From a virus: a stretch of DNA of 64,000 bases. Shown here piece by piece: positions 8,358 through 15,918 of the stretch (the first letter of the stretch is position 1; each line of letters opens with the position of its first letter). Location: positions 1-64,000 of the IMG/VR virus record IMGVR_UViG_3300022752_000038. The stretch is one strand, 5' to 3'. A program made the position numbers and the translations under genes. The notes under the pieces are model-generated. The model was not told the origin of the DNA. It worked only from the letters and a program-made list of their open reading frames with translations, and did not search any database.

Positions 8358-9203
8358 ATGAGTAAAATTAAACATTCAAAAGTAAAAAATACCGGTTTAA
8401 TTTTCGAGTTACTCGTACGTCAAATAGCAGCAGATACAATGAACGGTTCACAGTCAAAAGCTCTACATATAATTAAAAGACATTTTAATAGTAAGAGCGA
8501 ATTAAACAAAGAACTTAAACTATATCGTGCGTTACATGAAGAAAAATTTAACATAGAAAGTAAAGCATCGGCATTTTTAGACGCCGTGATGCGTACTAGA
8601 AAGTCAGTTAATGAAAATACACTTAAGCGTGAAAAGTTTAATCTGATTAAAGATATACGATCATCGTATGATATAGAAGATTTTTTTAATGCGCGTATTA
8701 CTAACTACAAAGTACATGCCAGTATATATAAATTATTCGAATTTGCAGAAGCCGATGATCCTAAAGAGTATGTCAATACTAAATTTAGTTTGTTAGAACA
8801 TATACGTACGTCAATTAAAAAAACAGAACAGACAAAATCATTGTTAGAATCTGAACATAAAGATATTCGTATTTTAGCTTCTAAACTAGTAGTTGATAAG
8901 TTTAATGAAAAATATTCATCACGATTAACGGCAGAACAAAAGTCGTTATTACGTGAATATGTTAATACTGTAACCAACTCTCCGTCATTAAAAGAATATG
9001 TATCTAAGCAAACTAAACAAGTAGCCAAGCGTATTGCTGAATTACAAGATACATTGCCAAGTAAAATTATACGTATTAAATTAACAGAAGTGGTTAATTT
9101 GTTAGATAAATTAAATAAGAAGCATGTTATTGAAGATAAAGATATTTTGACAATGCTTCGTTATTATGAATTGATTGACGAATTAAAAAAAGTTGGGCAA
9201 TAA
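8358..9203 (+). CDS. Conserved prohead-region protein of unknown function
   Basis: A 281-residue, mostly helical, Lys-rich protein beginning MSKIKHSKVKNTGLIFELLV, an N-terminus I associate with uncharacterised proteins of marine T4-like phages at the same site after the portal. It has no membrane segment or catalytic motif. Placement between portal and prohead protease suggests a prohead core or head assembly role, by position only. Confidence 0.7.
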   Translation: MSKIKHSKVKNTGLIFELLVRQIAADTMNGSQSKALHIIKRHFNSKSELNKELKLYRALHEEKFNIESKASAFLDAVMRTRKSVNENTLKREKFNLIKDIRSSYDIEDFFNARITNYKVHASIYKLFEFAEADDPKEYVNTKFSLLEHIRTSIKKTEQTKSLLESEHKDIRILASKLVVDKFNEKYSSRLTAEQKSLLREYVNTVTNSPSLKEYVSKQTKQVAKRIAELQDTLPSKIIRIKLTEVVNLLDKLNKKHVIEDKDILTMLRYYELIDELKKVGQ

Positions 9204-9836
9204 ATGAGCTTATCTAAAGACATAAAAAATAGTATGCGTCGTTTGAACGAGTCTGTTGATCGCGTTTCTGACGAAGAAGCTAAATCTAAATTCAAAGATT
9301 TAAAAGATCGTGATTTAGATAACGATGGCGATTCTGATTCTTCTGATAAGTATTTACATACGCGTTTAAGTAAAGTTGCTAAGATGGATGAGGAAGAACT
9401 TGACGAAATGTCGACAACTGCAGGAGTGCCTGGCTATCAAACTCCGTACGCATTTGGCGATGCTGAAGAAGATACTTATAGCCAAGGTGGCATGAAGCGC
9501 GTTAAAAAAACTAACAAAATATTTAAGCCTATGGAACAGCGTTCGTCGTATAAAAAGATGATGTCAGAAATGTACGGTATTCAAAACGAAGCAGTATCAT
9601 ATCGTCAATATAAAAAAGACGAATCGGCTACTCCATCACAAAAAGTTAACAAAGGTATAATGGAAGTTAACCGTATGTTAGCAGAAATTGAAAAAGTTGT
9701 TCATAACAATCTACGTTTAAAAAATGAAATGGGAGTTGATTCTGCATCATTTTGGAAACAGACATCGGCTCGTATTAATAAAATAAATGAACGTATTGTT
9801 AGAATATCTAATAAATTAAAAGAGCTTTCAAAATAA
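9204..9836 (+). CDS. Prohead-region protein with Ca-binding-like Asp loop
   Basis: A 210-residue acidic protein of unknown function. Residues about 36-49 read DLDNDGDSDSSDKY, an Asp/Asn-rich loop like EF-hand or dockerin calcium loops. A VPGYQTPYAFG stretch follows near residue 76, and the last 70 residues are helical and charged. It begins directly after the upstream stop and ends in a TAATG overlap with a small gene. A head core role is plausible by position. Confidence 0.65.
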   Translation: MSLSKDIKNSMRRLNESVDRVSDEEAKSKFKDLKDRDLDNDGDSDSSDKYLHTRLSKVAKMDEEELDEMSTTAGVPGYQTPYAFGDAEEDTYSQGGMKRVKKTNKIFKPMEQRSSYKKMMSEMYGIQNEAVSYRQYKKDESATPSQKVNKGIMEVNRMLAEIEKVVHNNLRLKNEMGVDSASFWKQTSARINKINERIVRISNKLKELSK

Positions 9837-9991
9837 TGGTACCTAATAGAACGTGGCAACAATTTGTTAACGCCAAGGAAAATACATCGTTGACATTGAA
9901 CGAAGCTAAGCGCAAATATGCTGATGAGCGTAAGCGTTGGCAAATGGAACAGGATTTTATTAATTCTGGTTTATTTATGAAAGGATTATAA
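9836..9991 (+). CDS. Small basic protein, 51 aa
   Basis: A 51-residue ORF (MVPNRTWQQFVNAKEN at the start, ending SGLFMKGL), joined by TAATG overlaps to the genes on both sides, which strongly suggests it is translated. It is charged and helical, with an N-terminal WQQFVNAKENTSLTLNEAKR segment like the short leaders of prohead core proteins. In T4 a small core gene (67/68) also sits between portal and protease genes; this may be the counterpart, by position only. Confidence 0.6.
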   Translation: MVPNRTWQQFVNAKENTSLTLNEAKRKYADERKRWQMEQDFINSGLFMKGL

Positions 9992-10596
9992 TGGATAAAC
10001 AATTACTTATAGATTATACAGTGTTCGAAGTAACACCTCAGCAAATCAATGAGTCATTGACTAAAAATAATGGCCGTTTAATTGTAACGGGTGTGTTGCA
10101 ACGCGCTGAAGCTAAAAACCATAATGGACGAGTATATCCAATGGAAACGTTAATGCGCGAAGCTAAAAAATATAACGAAACATATATACGTGAAAGACGT
10201 GCATTAGGAGAATTAGATCATCCAGATTCATCTGTTGTTAACTTAAACAACGTAAGTCATAACGTTTTAGAAATGGCATTTCGTGGTAAAGACCTTGTCG
10301 GTACTGTAGAAGTACTTCCTACACCGGCTGGTAATATACTTAAGGCATTGTTCCAGTCAGGAATTAAATTAGGTATATCATCGCGAGGTTTAGGATCTGT
10401 TAAAGAGGTAATGCGCGAAGCTGGTAGCGCAATGGAAGTACAACCAGACTTTGAACTGATAGCATTTGATTTTGTTAGTAATCCTTCAACACATGGAGCT
10501 TTTTTATCTCCGGTTAATGAATCAATTAACAACAATGTCAATACTAAATATAATAACATCAATCGTTTAATTTCAGAAATAATAAGGGAGTTTTAG
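9991..10596 (+). CDS. gp21: Prohead maturation protease (gp21-like)
   Basis: Serine protease that trims scaffold and capsid proteins in the prohead, 201 residues, close to T4 gp21 (212). The conserved GELDHP motif contains catalytic H77 and the GISSRGLG motif contains the serine at 130-131, as in the U9/S80 herpes-protease-like fold. AAAGGAT lies before the ATG, which overlaps the previous stop. Substrates by analogy are the scaffold at 12168 and capsid at 13053, cut after (L/I)xE. Confidence 0.92.
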   Translation: MDKQLLIDYTVFEVTPQQINESLTKNNGRLIVTGVLQRAEAKNHNGRVYPMETLMREAKKYNETYIRERRALGELDHPDSSVVNLNNVSHNVLEMAFRGKDLVGTVEVLPTPAGNILKALFQSGIKLGISSRGLGSVKEVMREAGSAMEVQPDFELIAFDFVSNPSTHGAFLSPVNESINNNVNTKYNNINRLISEIIREF

Positions 10597-10598
10597 TC

Positions 10599-10865
10599 AT
10601 GGCACTTATTGATTTAGCAAACACATCGCTTTATGGACCTAACAATCCAGTAGGCGCAAAAGGCACTGGGTTTACAACTGGACCTAATGCAGAACCATTA
10701 ACGAACATGTCATTAGGTAATCCAGTAACCGGAAAAGGCACTTTTGATAGTTTAACTGACGCTGCAGGAGCTAGTTTGTTCGGCCCTACTAATCCAGTTG
10801 GAGCAAAAGGTAATGGTTCAGTTATTGACCCGTTCGGTAATATTCCGGCCGAATTATCATTCTAA
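10599..10865 (+). CDS. Small Gly/Pro-rich repeat protein
   Basis: An 88-residue protein built from two near-identical blocks, SLYGPNNPVGAKGTG (about residues 10-24) and SLFGPTNPVGAKGNG (about 61-75), with a weaker SLGNPVTGKGTFDSL between them. It begins MALIDLANTSLYG, similar to the MALIDLKSDLSWYG start of the baseplate protein at 32362. AAGGGAG precedes the ATG. Low-complexity, probably extended; a minor virion protein is plausible, function unknown. Confidence 0.6.
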   Translation: MALIDLANTSLYGPNNPVGAKGTGFTTGPNAEPLTNMSLGNPVTGKGTFDSLTDAAGASLFGPTNPVGAKGNGSVIDPFGNIPAELSF

Positions 10866-10884
10866 TTAATTAGGAACAATTCGT

Positions 10885-11253
10885 ATGAAATATTCTGATA
10901 TATACAAACGAATGTTTGCGGGACGTCCAAGGTCTAACGATTCGACTTTATTGTCAGAAGGCACATGGATGGCTGGAGTAACGACTGGCAAACCTACTAA
11001 AAAGCCTATGTCAGAAGCAGATACTAGTACAGATCGTCGTAATGAATTTCAAGCACAACTAAATGAAATTATGAGTATGTTGCAAGATCTAACCGATGAA
11101 TTTGGTTATGAATTAGAAATGACAGCCGATACCGAAAGTAGTGTGCCTGAATATCGACAGTGGTTAACACAGTTAGGTCGTTATTCGGAAGCCGCTGAAA
11201 AAAATCTTAAAGGCGTTGGTAAAATTATAAAGCAAGCTTACGGAGGGTTATAA
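10885..11253 (+). CDS. Unknown head-region protein
   Basis: A 122-residue protein of unknown function, with a polar N-terminal 45 residues and a helical acidic C-terminal part. AGGAAC precedes the ATG, and its stop overlaps the next start (TAATG). It belongs to the run of small genes between protease and scaffold; no motif recognised. Confidence 0.6.
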   Translation: MKYSDIYKRMFAGRPRSNDSTLLSEGTWMAGVTTGKPTKKPMSEADTSTDRRNEFQAQLNEIMSMLQDLTDEFGYELEMTADTESSVPEYRQWLTQLGRYSEAAEKNLKGVGKIIKQAYGGL

Positions 11254-11666
11254 TGTCTAAACATTGGGAAAATAAATTGTTAAAAAAGTCTCTAAGCGAA
11301 AAGTATATACATGAAGAAGATGATATGCCTGAGATGACTAAAGAAGATCGTAAAGCTTTTTTAGAAGCTGTAGCTAATTATCATCAACTAGGCGAAATGA
11401 TTTATCGTGCTAATACGCTTAAAGAAGTTGCTAGTACATTAAGCAATATAGTTGAAATGGCAGAAAATGTAACATTACAAGAATCAGAACATTGGTTTGA
11501 TAATGTAACAGTATCACGTCATATGAAACAACTTCAAGAGGCATATAAAACATTTGAAAAAACTGCGACAGAAATGTCCGGTATGCAACAACGTTTAGAA
11601 GCTGCGTATGAGGATATTGGTACTGTACTTAACAAGTATTACAAAGTAAACGAATCGTTAAAATAA
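11253..11666 (+). CDS. Unknown helical head-region protein
   Basis: A 137-residue, acidic, wholly helical protein with coiled-coil tendency in the C-terminal half. GGAGGG directly upstream is one of the strongest ribosome sites in the window. It is the last gene before the bS21 unit with its own promoter. Function unknown. Confidence 0.6.
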   Translation: MSKHWENKLLKKSLSEKYIHEEDDMPEMTKEDRKAFLEAVANYHQLGEMIYRANTLKEVASTLSNIVEMAENVTLQESEHWFDNVTVSRHMKQLQEAYKTFEKTATEMSGMQQRLEAAYEDIGTVLNKYYKVNESLK

Positions 11667-11697
11667 TTTGTTTTTGTAAAAGAATGTTATTATATTG
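11667..11697 (+). promoter_or_regulatory. Bacteroidota-like promoter for bS21
   Basis: TTTG at 11667-11670, 20 bases, then TATATTG at 11691-11697. This matches the TTTG / TAnnTTTG spacing known for Bacteroidota housekeeping promoters. The expected transcript would start near 11703, giving a leader of about 14 bases without a Shine-Dalgarno sequence before the ATG at 11717. Activity inferred. Confidence 0.5.
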
Positions 11698-11716
11698 TAA
11701 AGTAAATAAATAAGTT

Positions 11717-11974
11717 ATGAATTATATAAACAAAAAACAAAAACAGTTTGAAAGTATTATTCCAGGAACGCCTACCGGCGTGCGTGTAGTACGTAACAAT
11801 GACAGGTCAGACATTTCATTTGCATTACGTAAATGGAAAAAAATGCTAAAGGATAGTGGTGTAATAGAAGAGTTAAAGGCTCGCACTACTTACGAAAAGC
11901 CTACAGCAAAACGTCATCGTCAACGCGAACGTAGTAAATATTTAGCACAACGGGCTACTGAAAGATATTCATAA
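11717..11974 (+). CDS. rpsU: Ribosomal protein bS21 homologue
   Basis: An 85-residue basic protein matching bacterial small-subunit protein bS21. After an about 28-residue N-terminal extension, the core reads FALRKWKKMLKDSGVIEELK, then the hallmark YEKPTAKRHRQRER and a basic tail. Host bS21 is usually 58-70 residues and binds the platform near the anti-Shine-Dalgarno end of 16S rRNA. The gene is a separate unit: a promoter-like element lies upstream and a terminator hairpin follows 18 bases after its stop. It has no Shine-Dalgarno sequence, unlike the genes on both sides. Phage bS21 genes are known in other phages; ribosome incorporation here is inferred. Confidence 0.85.
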   Translation: MNYINKKQKQFESIIPGTPTGVRVVRNNDRSDISFALRKWKKMLKDSGVIEELKARTTYEKPTAKRHRQRERSKYLAQRATERYS

Positions 11975-11992
11975 ATCAAACTAACAACTATG

Positions 11993-12019
11993 AAAAGGTG
12001 TCTATACGGCACCTTTTTT
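11993..12019 (+). terminator. Rho-independent terminator after bS21
   Basis: AAAAGGTG (11993-12000), nine-base loop, then CACCTTTT (12010-12017) running into six T residues. It closes the bS21 unit. Confidence 0.8.
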
Positions 12020-12167
12020 ACTATACGTAGGTTGTTTGTATTTTCATAGGCATATATATAATTGTTATTCGATACTGTATCAGTCTAATATACAGTCACT
12101 CAATTATTCGTAATTACACATTAAGATTGCCAATAATCTTATTTCCGAATTAAATAAAAGGAATCAA
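12020..12167 (+). promoter_or_regulatory. Scaffold/capsid leader with promoter and two hairpins
   Basis: This 148-base gene-free stretch precedes the scaffold gene. TTTG (12035-12038) and TATAATTG (12057-12064) with 18 bases between resemble the bS21 promoter. Two 7-bp perfect stems follow: ACTGTAT 12074-12080 with ATACAGT 12090-12096, and TAAGATT 12122-12128 with AATCTTA 12135-12141. AAAGGA then serves the ATG at 12168. The hairpins could stabilise the abundant capsid mRNA; this is inference. Confidence 0.45.
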
Positions 12168-13034
12168 ATGAAAGACATTTTGAAAGAGGCAATCGCCGAT
12201 GCTAAAGCTGTACGTGAAACAGCCATGGCGAGTGCTAAGATTGCATTGGAAGAAGCTTTTACTCCTAGACTACAAAGTATGATTTCGGCACGTTTAGCAG
12301 AAGAAGCTGACGAAGAAGAAGTGACTACCGAAGAGGAAGAAGTAGAAGTAACAGAAGAAGGCGAAGAAGGAACTGATGGTACTCCAGATCCAGGTCCAGC
12401 TATCGAAGAAGAAGATGATATGGAAATGGAAGAAGATTTAGATCTTGAATCTATTATCCGTGAATTGGAAGGCGATATGGAAGAACCAATGGAAGAGGAA
12501 GAAGACGCTACGGTATCAGTAGAAACAGAACCTAGCGAACCTGTAGAGGAAGAGGAAGAAATCAACATCGATGAAATTATCCGTGCTTTACGTGAAGAAG
12601 ATGATATGGATGACGATGACGATGATGATGACGCTCCTGCACCGGCAGTTTCAGAAGGCGACGATACTGACAAAGAACTTAAAGAAGCTTACAACGTAAT
12701 TCGTTACATGAAAGCCAAATTAAACGAAGTAAACCTTCTCAATGCAAAATTGTTATTTTCTAACAAATTATTTAGAAACTATTCATTAACAGAAGCTCAG
12801 AAAATGAAAGTTATTGAAAACTTTGATCGTGCAGCATCAATGCGCGAAGTTAAGTTAGTATATAGCACATTATGTGAGTCGCTGAAAAATGTTGTAGCTA
12901 CTAAGAAAAAACAAACCATTAAAGAAAGCTATGCTTCAAAGCCAGCTGGCAGATCAACCGCTCCGAAAAAAGAAATTCTTAGCGAAGGATTTGAATTAGC
13001 TGCTCGTTGGAAGAAATTAGCTAATCTTAAGTAA
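12168..13034 (+). CDS. gp22: Prohead scaffold core protein (gp22-like)
   Basis: Internal scaffold around which the capsid assembles, 288 residues, placed immediately before the capsid gene as in T4. The N-terminal helix is followed by a very acidic region (about residues 45-170, including a run of eight Asp), then a helical C-terminal third ending RWKKLANLK. T4 gp22 is likewise acidic and helical (269 residues) and degraded by gp21. The C-terminal RWxKLAN motif recurs in the ParB-like protein at 49106. Assignment rests on position, composition and length. Confidence 0.8.
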   Translation: MKDILKEAIADAKAVRETAMASAKIALEEAFTPRLQSMISARLAEEADEEEVTTEEEEVEVTEEGEEGTDGTPDPGPAIEEEDDMEMEEDLDLESIIRELEGDMEEPMEEEEDATVSVETEPSEPVEEEEEINIDEIIRALREEDDMDDDDDDDDAPAPAVSEGDDTDKELKEAYNVIRYMKAKLNEVNLLNAKLLFSNKLFRNYSLTEAQKMKVIENFDRAASMREVKLVYSTLCESLKNVVATKKKQTIKESYASKPAGRSTAPKKEILSEGFELAARWKKLANLK

Positions 13035-13052
13035 AACAAAGGGGATCAAAAA

Positions 13053-14756
13053 ATGAATTTAAATTCTTTATTACCTCATGAGGCACAATCAACTCAACAT
13101 GCCAAAGCTATTGCACTTGAAAAGAAGTGGCAGAAGACCGGCTTGTTGGAAGGTATTGCCAATGAGAACGACCGTCGCGGAATGGCGGTTCTATTAGAAA
13201 ACCAAGCCAAGCAATTGGTAACTGAAGCTAACCAAACCGGTACTGACTCAAATGCTGAGCAGTGGGCTGGTGTAGCTCTTCCATTAGTACGTCGTATCTT
13301 TGCTGAAATTGCTGCAAAAGATTTCGTAAGTGTTCAACCAATGAATTTGCCATCTGGTCTAGTATTCTATTTGGACTTCAAATATGGTACTGCACAAGGT
13401 ACACAAGTAGGTGGTAGCACTGGTAACAATGACTTCTTAACAGGTCAAGGACGCACATCACAAACCGACTCTGTATTCGGTGTAACTGATGCAGATCGTG
13501 GTACTAGCGCTCCTAGCGAAGGTCTTTATGGTGCAGGTCGTTTTGGTTATACAATCAATGACGTAACTGCATCTATCACTGTAGGTGGAGCAACTGGTTC
13601 GGCTGCTGTAGCTAATGGTGCTTTCACAGCTGGCGCTACTACATTGACACAAGCACAGTTTGATAAATTTACTAATTACAATGGCGAATTTTCTGCTTCT
13701 ATTGTAAATGCTGGTTTATCTGCTGGTATGTTTGTATTACAAGTAGCAACTAGCTCACTTTCTGGATTTGATTCTAAAGGTATTCGTGCATTTAACTTAG
13801 TAGGTGCTGGTACTATGTATCCAGAATTTACAAGAATTAATCCGGCTACTAAAGGTCATATCCAGTTCTTGGTAAATACTTCAGGTGCCGGTGCTACTGC
13901 AACTGTTATTTATCATAAGCAACCTACCGATTCGACTCGTGGTGATTTTGAAGATGCATCAAGCACATTCGCTAACAACCAGACCAATTCAACTACACTT
14001 AACATTCCAGAAATCAATTTGGAAATGCGTAGTGAAGCTATTGTTGCTAAGACACGTAAATTAAAAGCAATTTGGTCGCCTGAATTCGCGCAAGACCTTA
14101 ATGCTTATCATAGCATTGATGCCGAAGCTGAATTGACTAGCATGTTGTCAGAATACATTTCGCAAGAAATTGATCTGGAAATCTTAGACATGTTGATACA
14201 AAATGCTCAAACAACTGAGTATTGGTCTGCACGTATTGGATATGTTTATGATGCCGCTACAAACGCATTTATAGATGGTACTACTGTCGGTCAAGCTTAT
14301 AACCAAGGTACATGGTTCCAAACTCTTGGTACTAAAATCCAAAAAGTAAGCAATAAGATTCATCAGTTAACTATGCGTGGTGGAGCAAACTTCTTAGTAT
14401 GTTCTCCAACTGTAGCAACTATCCTTGAGTCTATTCCAGGATATGCTGCTGATACAGATGGTGATAAAATGCAGTTTGCAATGGGCGTTCAGAAAATTGG
14501 TGCGATTAATAGCCGTTACCAAGTATACAAAAATCCATATATGACTGAGAATGTGATTCTTATGGGATATCGTGGTAGCCAGTTCCTGGAAACAGGTGCT
14601 GTATATGCTCCATATGTTCCATTGATCATGACGCCATTAGTGTACGATCCTGATAACTTCACTCCACGTAAGGGTGTAATGACTCGTTACGCTAAGAAGA
14701 TGGTTCGTCCTGAATTCTATGGTAAAGTATTTGTTAGTGGATTAAATTTATTATAA
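13053..14756 (+). CDS. gp23: Major capsid protein (gp23-like)
   Basis: Hexamer-forming shell protein, 567 residues, HK97 fold (T4 gp23 is 521). Recognisable T4-type stretches are GVALPLVRRIFAEIAAKDFVSVQPM, the long Ala/Gly/Thr-rich insertion region, LEMRSEAIVAKTRKLKAIWS with EFAQDL, the E-loop region and the C-terminal KGVMTRYAKKMVRPEFYG. The first about 58 residues are charged and helical, and LVTE58|A59 is a possible gp21 cut site, near the E65 site of T4. AAAGGGGAT is a strong ribosome site and a terminator follows, consistent with high expression. Confidence 0.95.
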   Translation: MNLNSLLPHEAQSTQHAKAIALEKKWQKTGLLEGIANENDRRGMAVLLENQAKQLVTEANQTGTDSNAEQWAGVALPLVRRIFAEIAAKDFVSVQPMNLPSGLVFYLDFKYGTAQGTQVGGSTGNNDFLTGQGRTSQTDSVFGVTDADRGTSAPSEGLYGAGRFGYTINDVTASITVGGATGSAAVANGAFTAGATTLTQAQFDKFTNYNGEFSASIVNAGLSAGMFVLQVATSSLSGFDSKGIRAFNLVGAGTMYPEFTRINPATKGHIQFLVNTSGAGATATVIYHKQPTDSTRGDFEDASSTFANNQTNSTTLNIPEINLEMRSEAIVAKTRKLKAIWSPEFAQDLNAYHSIDAEAELTSMLSEYISQEIDLEILDMLIQNAQTTEYWSARIGYVYDAATNAFIDGTTVGQAYNQGTWFQTLGTKIQKVSNKIHQLTMRGGANFLVCSPTVATILESIPGYAADTDGDKMQFAMGVQKIGAINSRYQVYKNPYMTENVILMGYRGSQFLETGAVYAPYVPLIMTPLVYDPDNFTPRKGVMTRYAKKMVRPEFYGKVFVSGLNLL

Positions 14757-14780
14757 TCTTTAACTGAATAGCTTAAAAGA

Positions 14781-14805
14781 GGGAGACTTAGGTCTCCCTT
14801 TTTTT
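14781..14805 (+). terminator. Rho-independent terminator after capsid gene
   Basis: GGGAGAC (14781-14787), TTAG loop, GTCTCCC (14792-14798) and seven T residues; upstream A residues extend the pairing. It ends the scaffold-capsid transcript. Confidence 0.88.
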
Positions 14806-14823
14806 ATATCTTTGGTCATGTAG

Positions 14824-14831
14824 ATATTTAT
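14824..14831 (+). promoter_or_regulatory. Late-promoter-like ATATTTAT before phoH
   Basis: ATATTTATATTAAATAAGG between the capsid terminator and phoH, 18 bases before the ATG. Following a terminator, this site would be needed to restart transcription. Confidence 0.5.
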
Positions 14832-14849
14832 ATTAAATAAGGATAGTGT

Positions 14850-15515
14850 ATGCCAAGAGAAAACATTGACCGCAATCCACCTAAAGGAGATATTAAATTT
14901 TCGGTTACGTTATCTAACGAACAAAAAGCTGCTAAAGAATTAATATTACAAACTCCTATTAATTTTATTATTGGTAAAGCCGGTTCTGGTAAAACAATGT
15001 TAGCCGTACAAATTGCATTGGATATGTACTTTAAACGGGTTGTGAATAAAATAGTTATAACAAGACCAACAATATCTACAGAAGATAATGGATTCTTACC
15101 TGGTACGGAAAAAGAAAAAATGGAACCATGGCTAGTACCTATACGTAGTAATATGCGTAAGGTATACAACAAGCCAGAGTTGCTAACAAAATTAGAAACA
15201 GAAGATCATATTGAATGGGTATCGTTAACACATTTTCGTGGACGTACATTTGAAAATGCTATTTGCATTATAGATGAATTTCAAAATCTAACTAAACAAC
15301 AATTACATATGTGTTTAGGTAGATTGGGTATTGGGTCTACACTTATATTTACGGGCGATAGTCAGCAAATAGATCTTAAATATAAAAATGATTCGGCATA
15401 TCATGAAATGCCTAAAATTGAACATTCTAAATATGTAAACAAAATTGTGTTACATGACAATCATCGTCATGAAGCATTGGATGAAATATTTAAAATGTTA
15501 AGTGATTATAGTTGA
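14850..15515 (+). CDS. phoH: PhoH-like ATPase
   Basis: A 221-residue P-loop ATPase of the PhoH family. Walker A is GKAGSGKT (42-49), Walker B is CIIDEFQNL near 144-152, and TGDSQQID near 172-179 is the sensor-like motif typical of PhoH; ITRPTIS precedes it. PhoH is common in marine phages and is thought to act on RNA or in stress response, but its phage role is unknown. AAGGAT and a late-type motif precede the gene, which sits between capsid and fibre genes. Confidence 0.9.
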   Translation: MPRENIDRNPPKGDIKFSVTLSNEQKAAKELILQTPINFIIGKAGSGKTMLAVQIALDMYFKRVVNKIVITRPTISTEDNGFLPGTEKEKMEPWLVPIRSNMRKVYNKPELLTKLETEDHIEWVSLTHFRGRTFENAICIIDEFQNLTKQQLHMCLGRLGIGSTLIFTGDSQQIDLKYKNDSAYHEMPKIEHSKYVNKIVLHDNHRHEALDEIFKMLSDYS

Positions 15516-15522
15516 TATTTAT
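15515..15522 (+). promoter_or_regulatory. Late-promoter-like ATATTTAT overlapping phoH stop
   Basis: ATATTTATAGTAAAGG begins at the phoH stop codon and ends in the ribosome site for the ATG at 15538, 15 bases on. Activity inferred from the shared motif. Confidence 0.45.
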
Positions 15523-15537
15523 AGTAAAGGAATCGTA

Positions 15538-15918
15538 ATGCCTGCCGGTAAATACTCATTTGTCATTGAACAAGGAGCTACATTAGAGTTTGAAATACAA
15601 TACAAAGACTCCGAAGGTACGCCTATAGATTTAAGTGGATATGGGGCAAGAATGCAAGTTCGTAGTGACTATAGTTCTAATACCATACTACTGACTTTAA
15701 GTAGTTCATTGCTACCTGATAATACTGGATTAAATATGTCAGGCTCAAGCGGGACATTACCACTAACATCGGGCAGTATAGGAATTTATATTTCAGCTGC
15801 TAGTTCATCGGCATTGACATTTGATCGTGCAGTTTACGATTTAGAAATACATAGCGGTAGTTATGTGTCACGTATATTACAAGGACAAGTTAAATTAAGC
15901 CGAGAGGTTACTCGCTAA
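15538..15918 (+). CDS. Fibre or baseplate-associated small structural protein
   Basis: A 126-residue beta-rich protein starting MPAGKYSFVIEQGATLEFEI. The ATG at 15538 is preferred over one 36 bases upstream because AAAGGA precedes it and the earlier start lies within phoH. The sequence looks like a small immunoglobulin-like or beta-sandwich domain (LSGYGARMQVRSD, YDLEIHSGSYVSRILQGQV), common next to fibre genes. Its stop overlaps the fibre start. Exact role unknown. Confidence 0.6.
   Translation: MPAGKYSFVIEQGATLEFEIQYKDSEGTPIDLSGYGARMQVRSDYSSNTILLTLSSSLLPDNTGLNMSGSSGTLPLTSGSIGIYISAASSSALTFDRAVYDLEIHSGSYVSRILQGQVKLSREVTR

Noticed and set aside
11975-12167. tRNA or other structured RNA gene in the largest gap
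   Set aside because: Only a terminator and two short hairpins were found; no cloverleaf or CCA end.
12164-12673. 169-aa Ser-rich minus-strand ORF
   Set aside because: Poly-Ser is the antisense reading of the Glu/Asp-rich scaffold codons.
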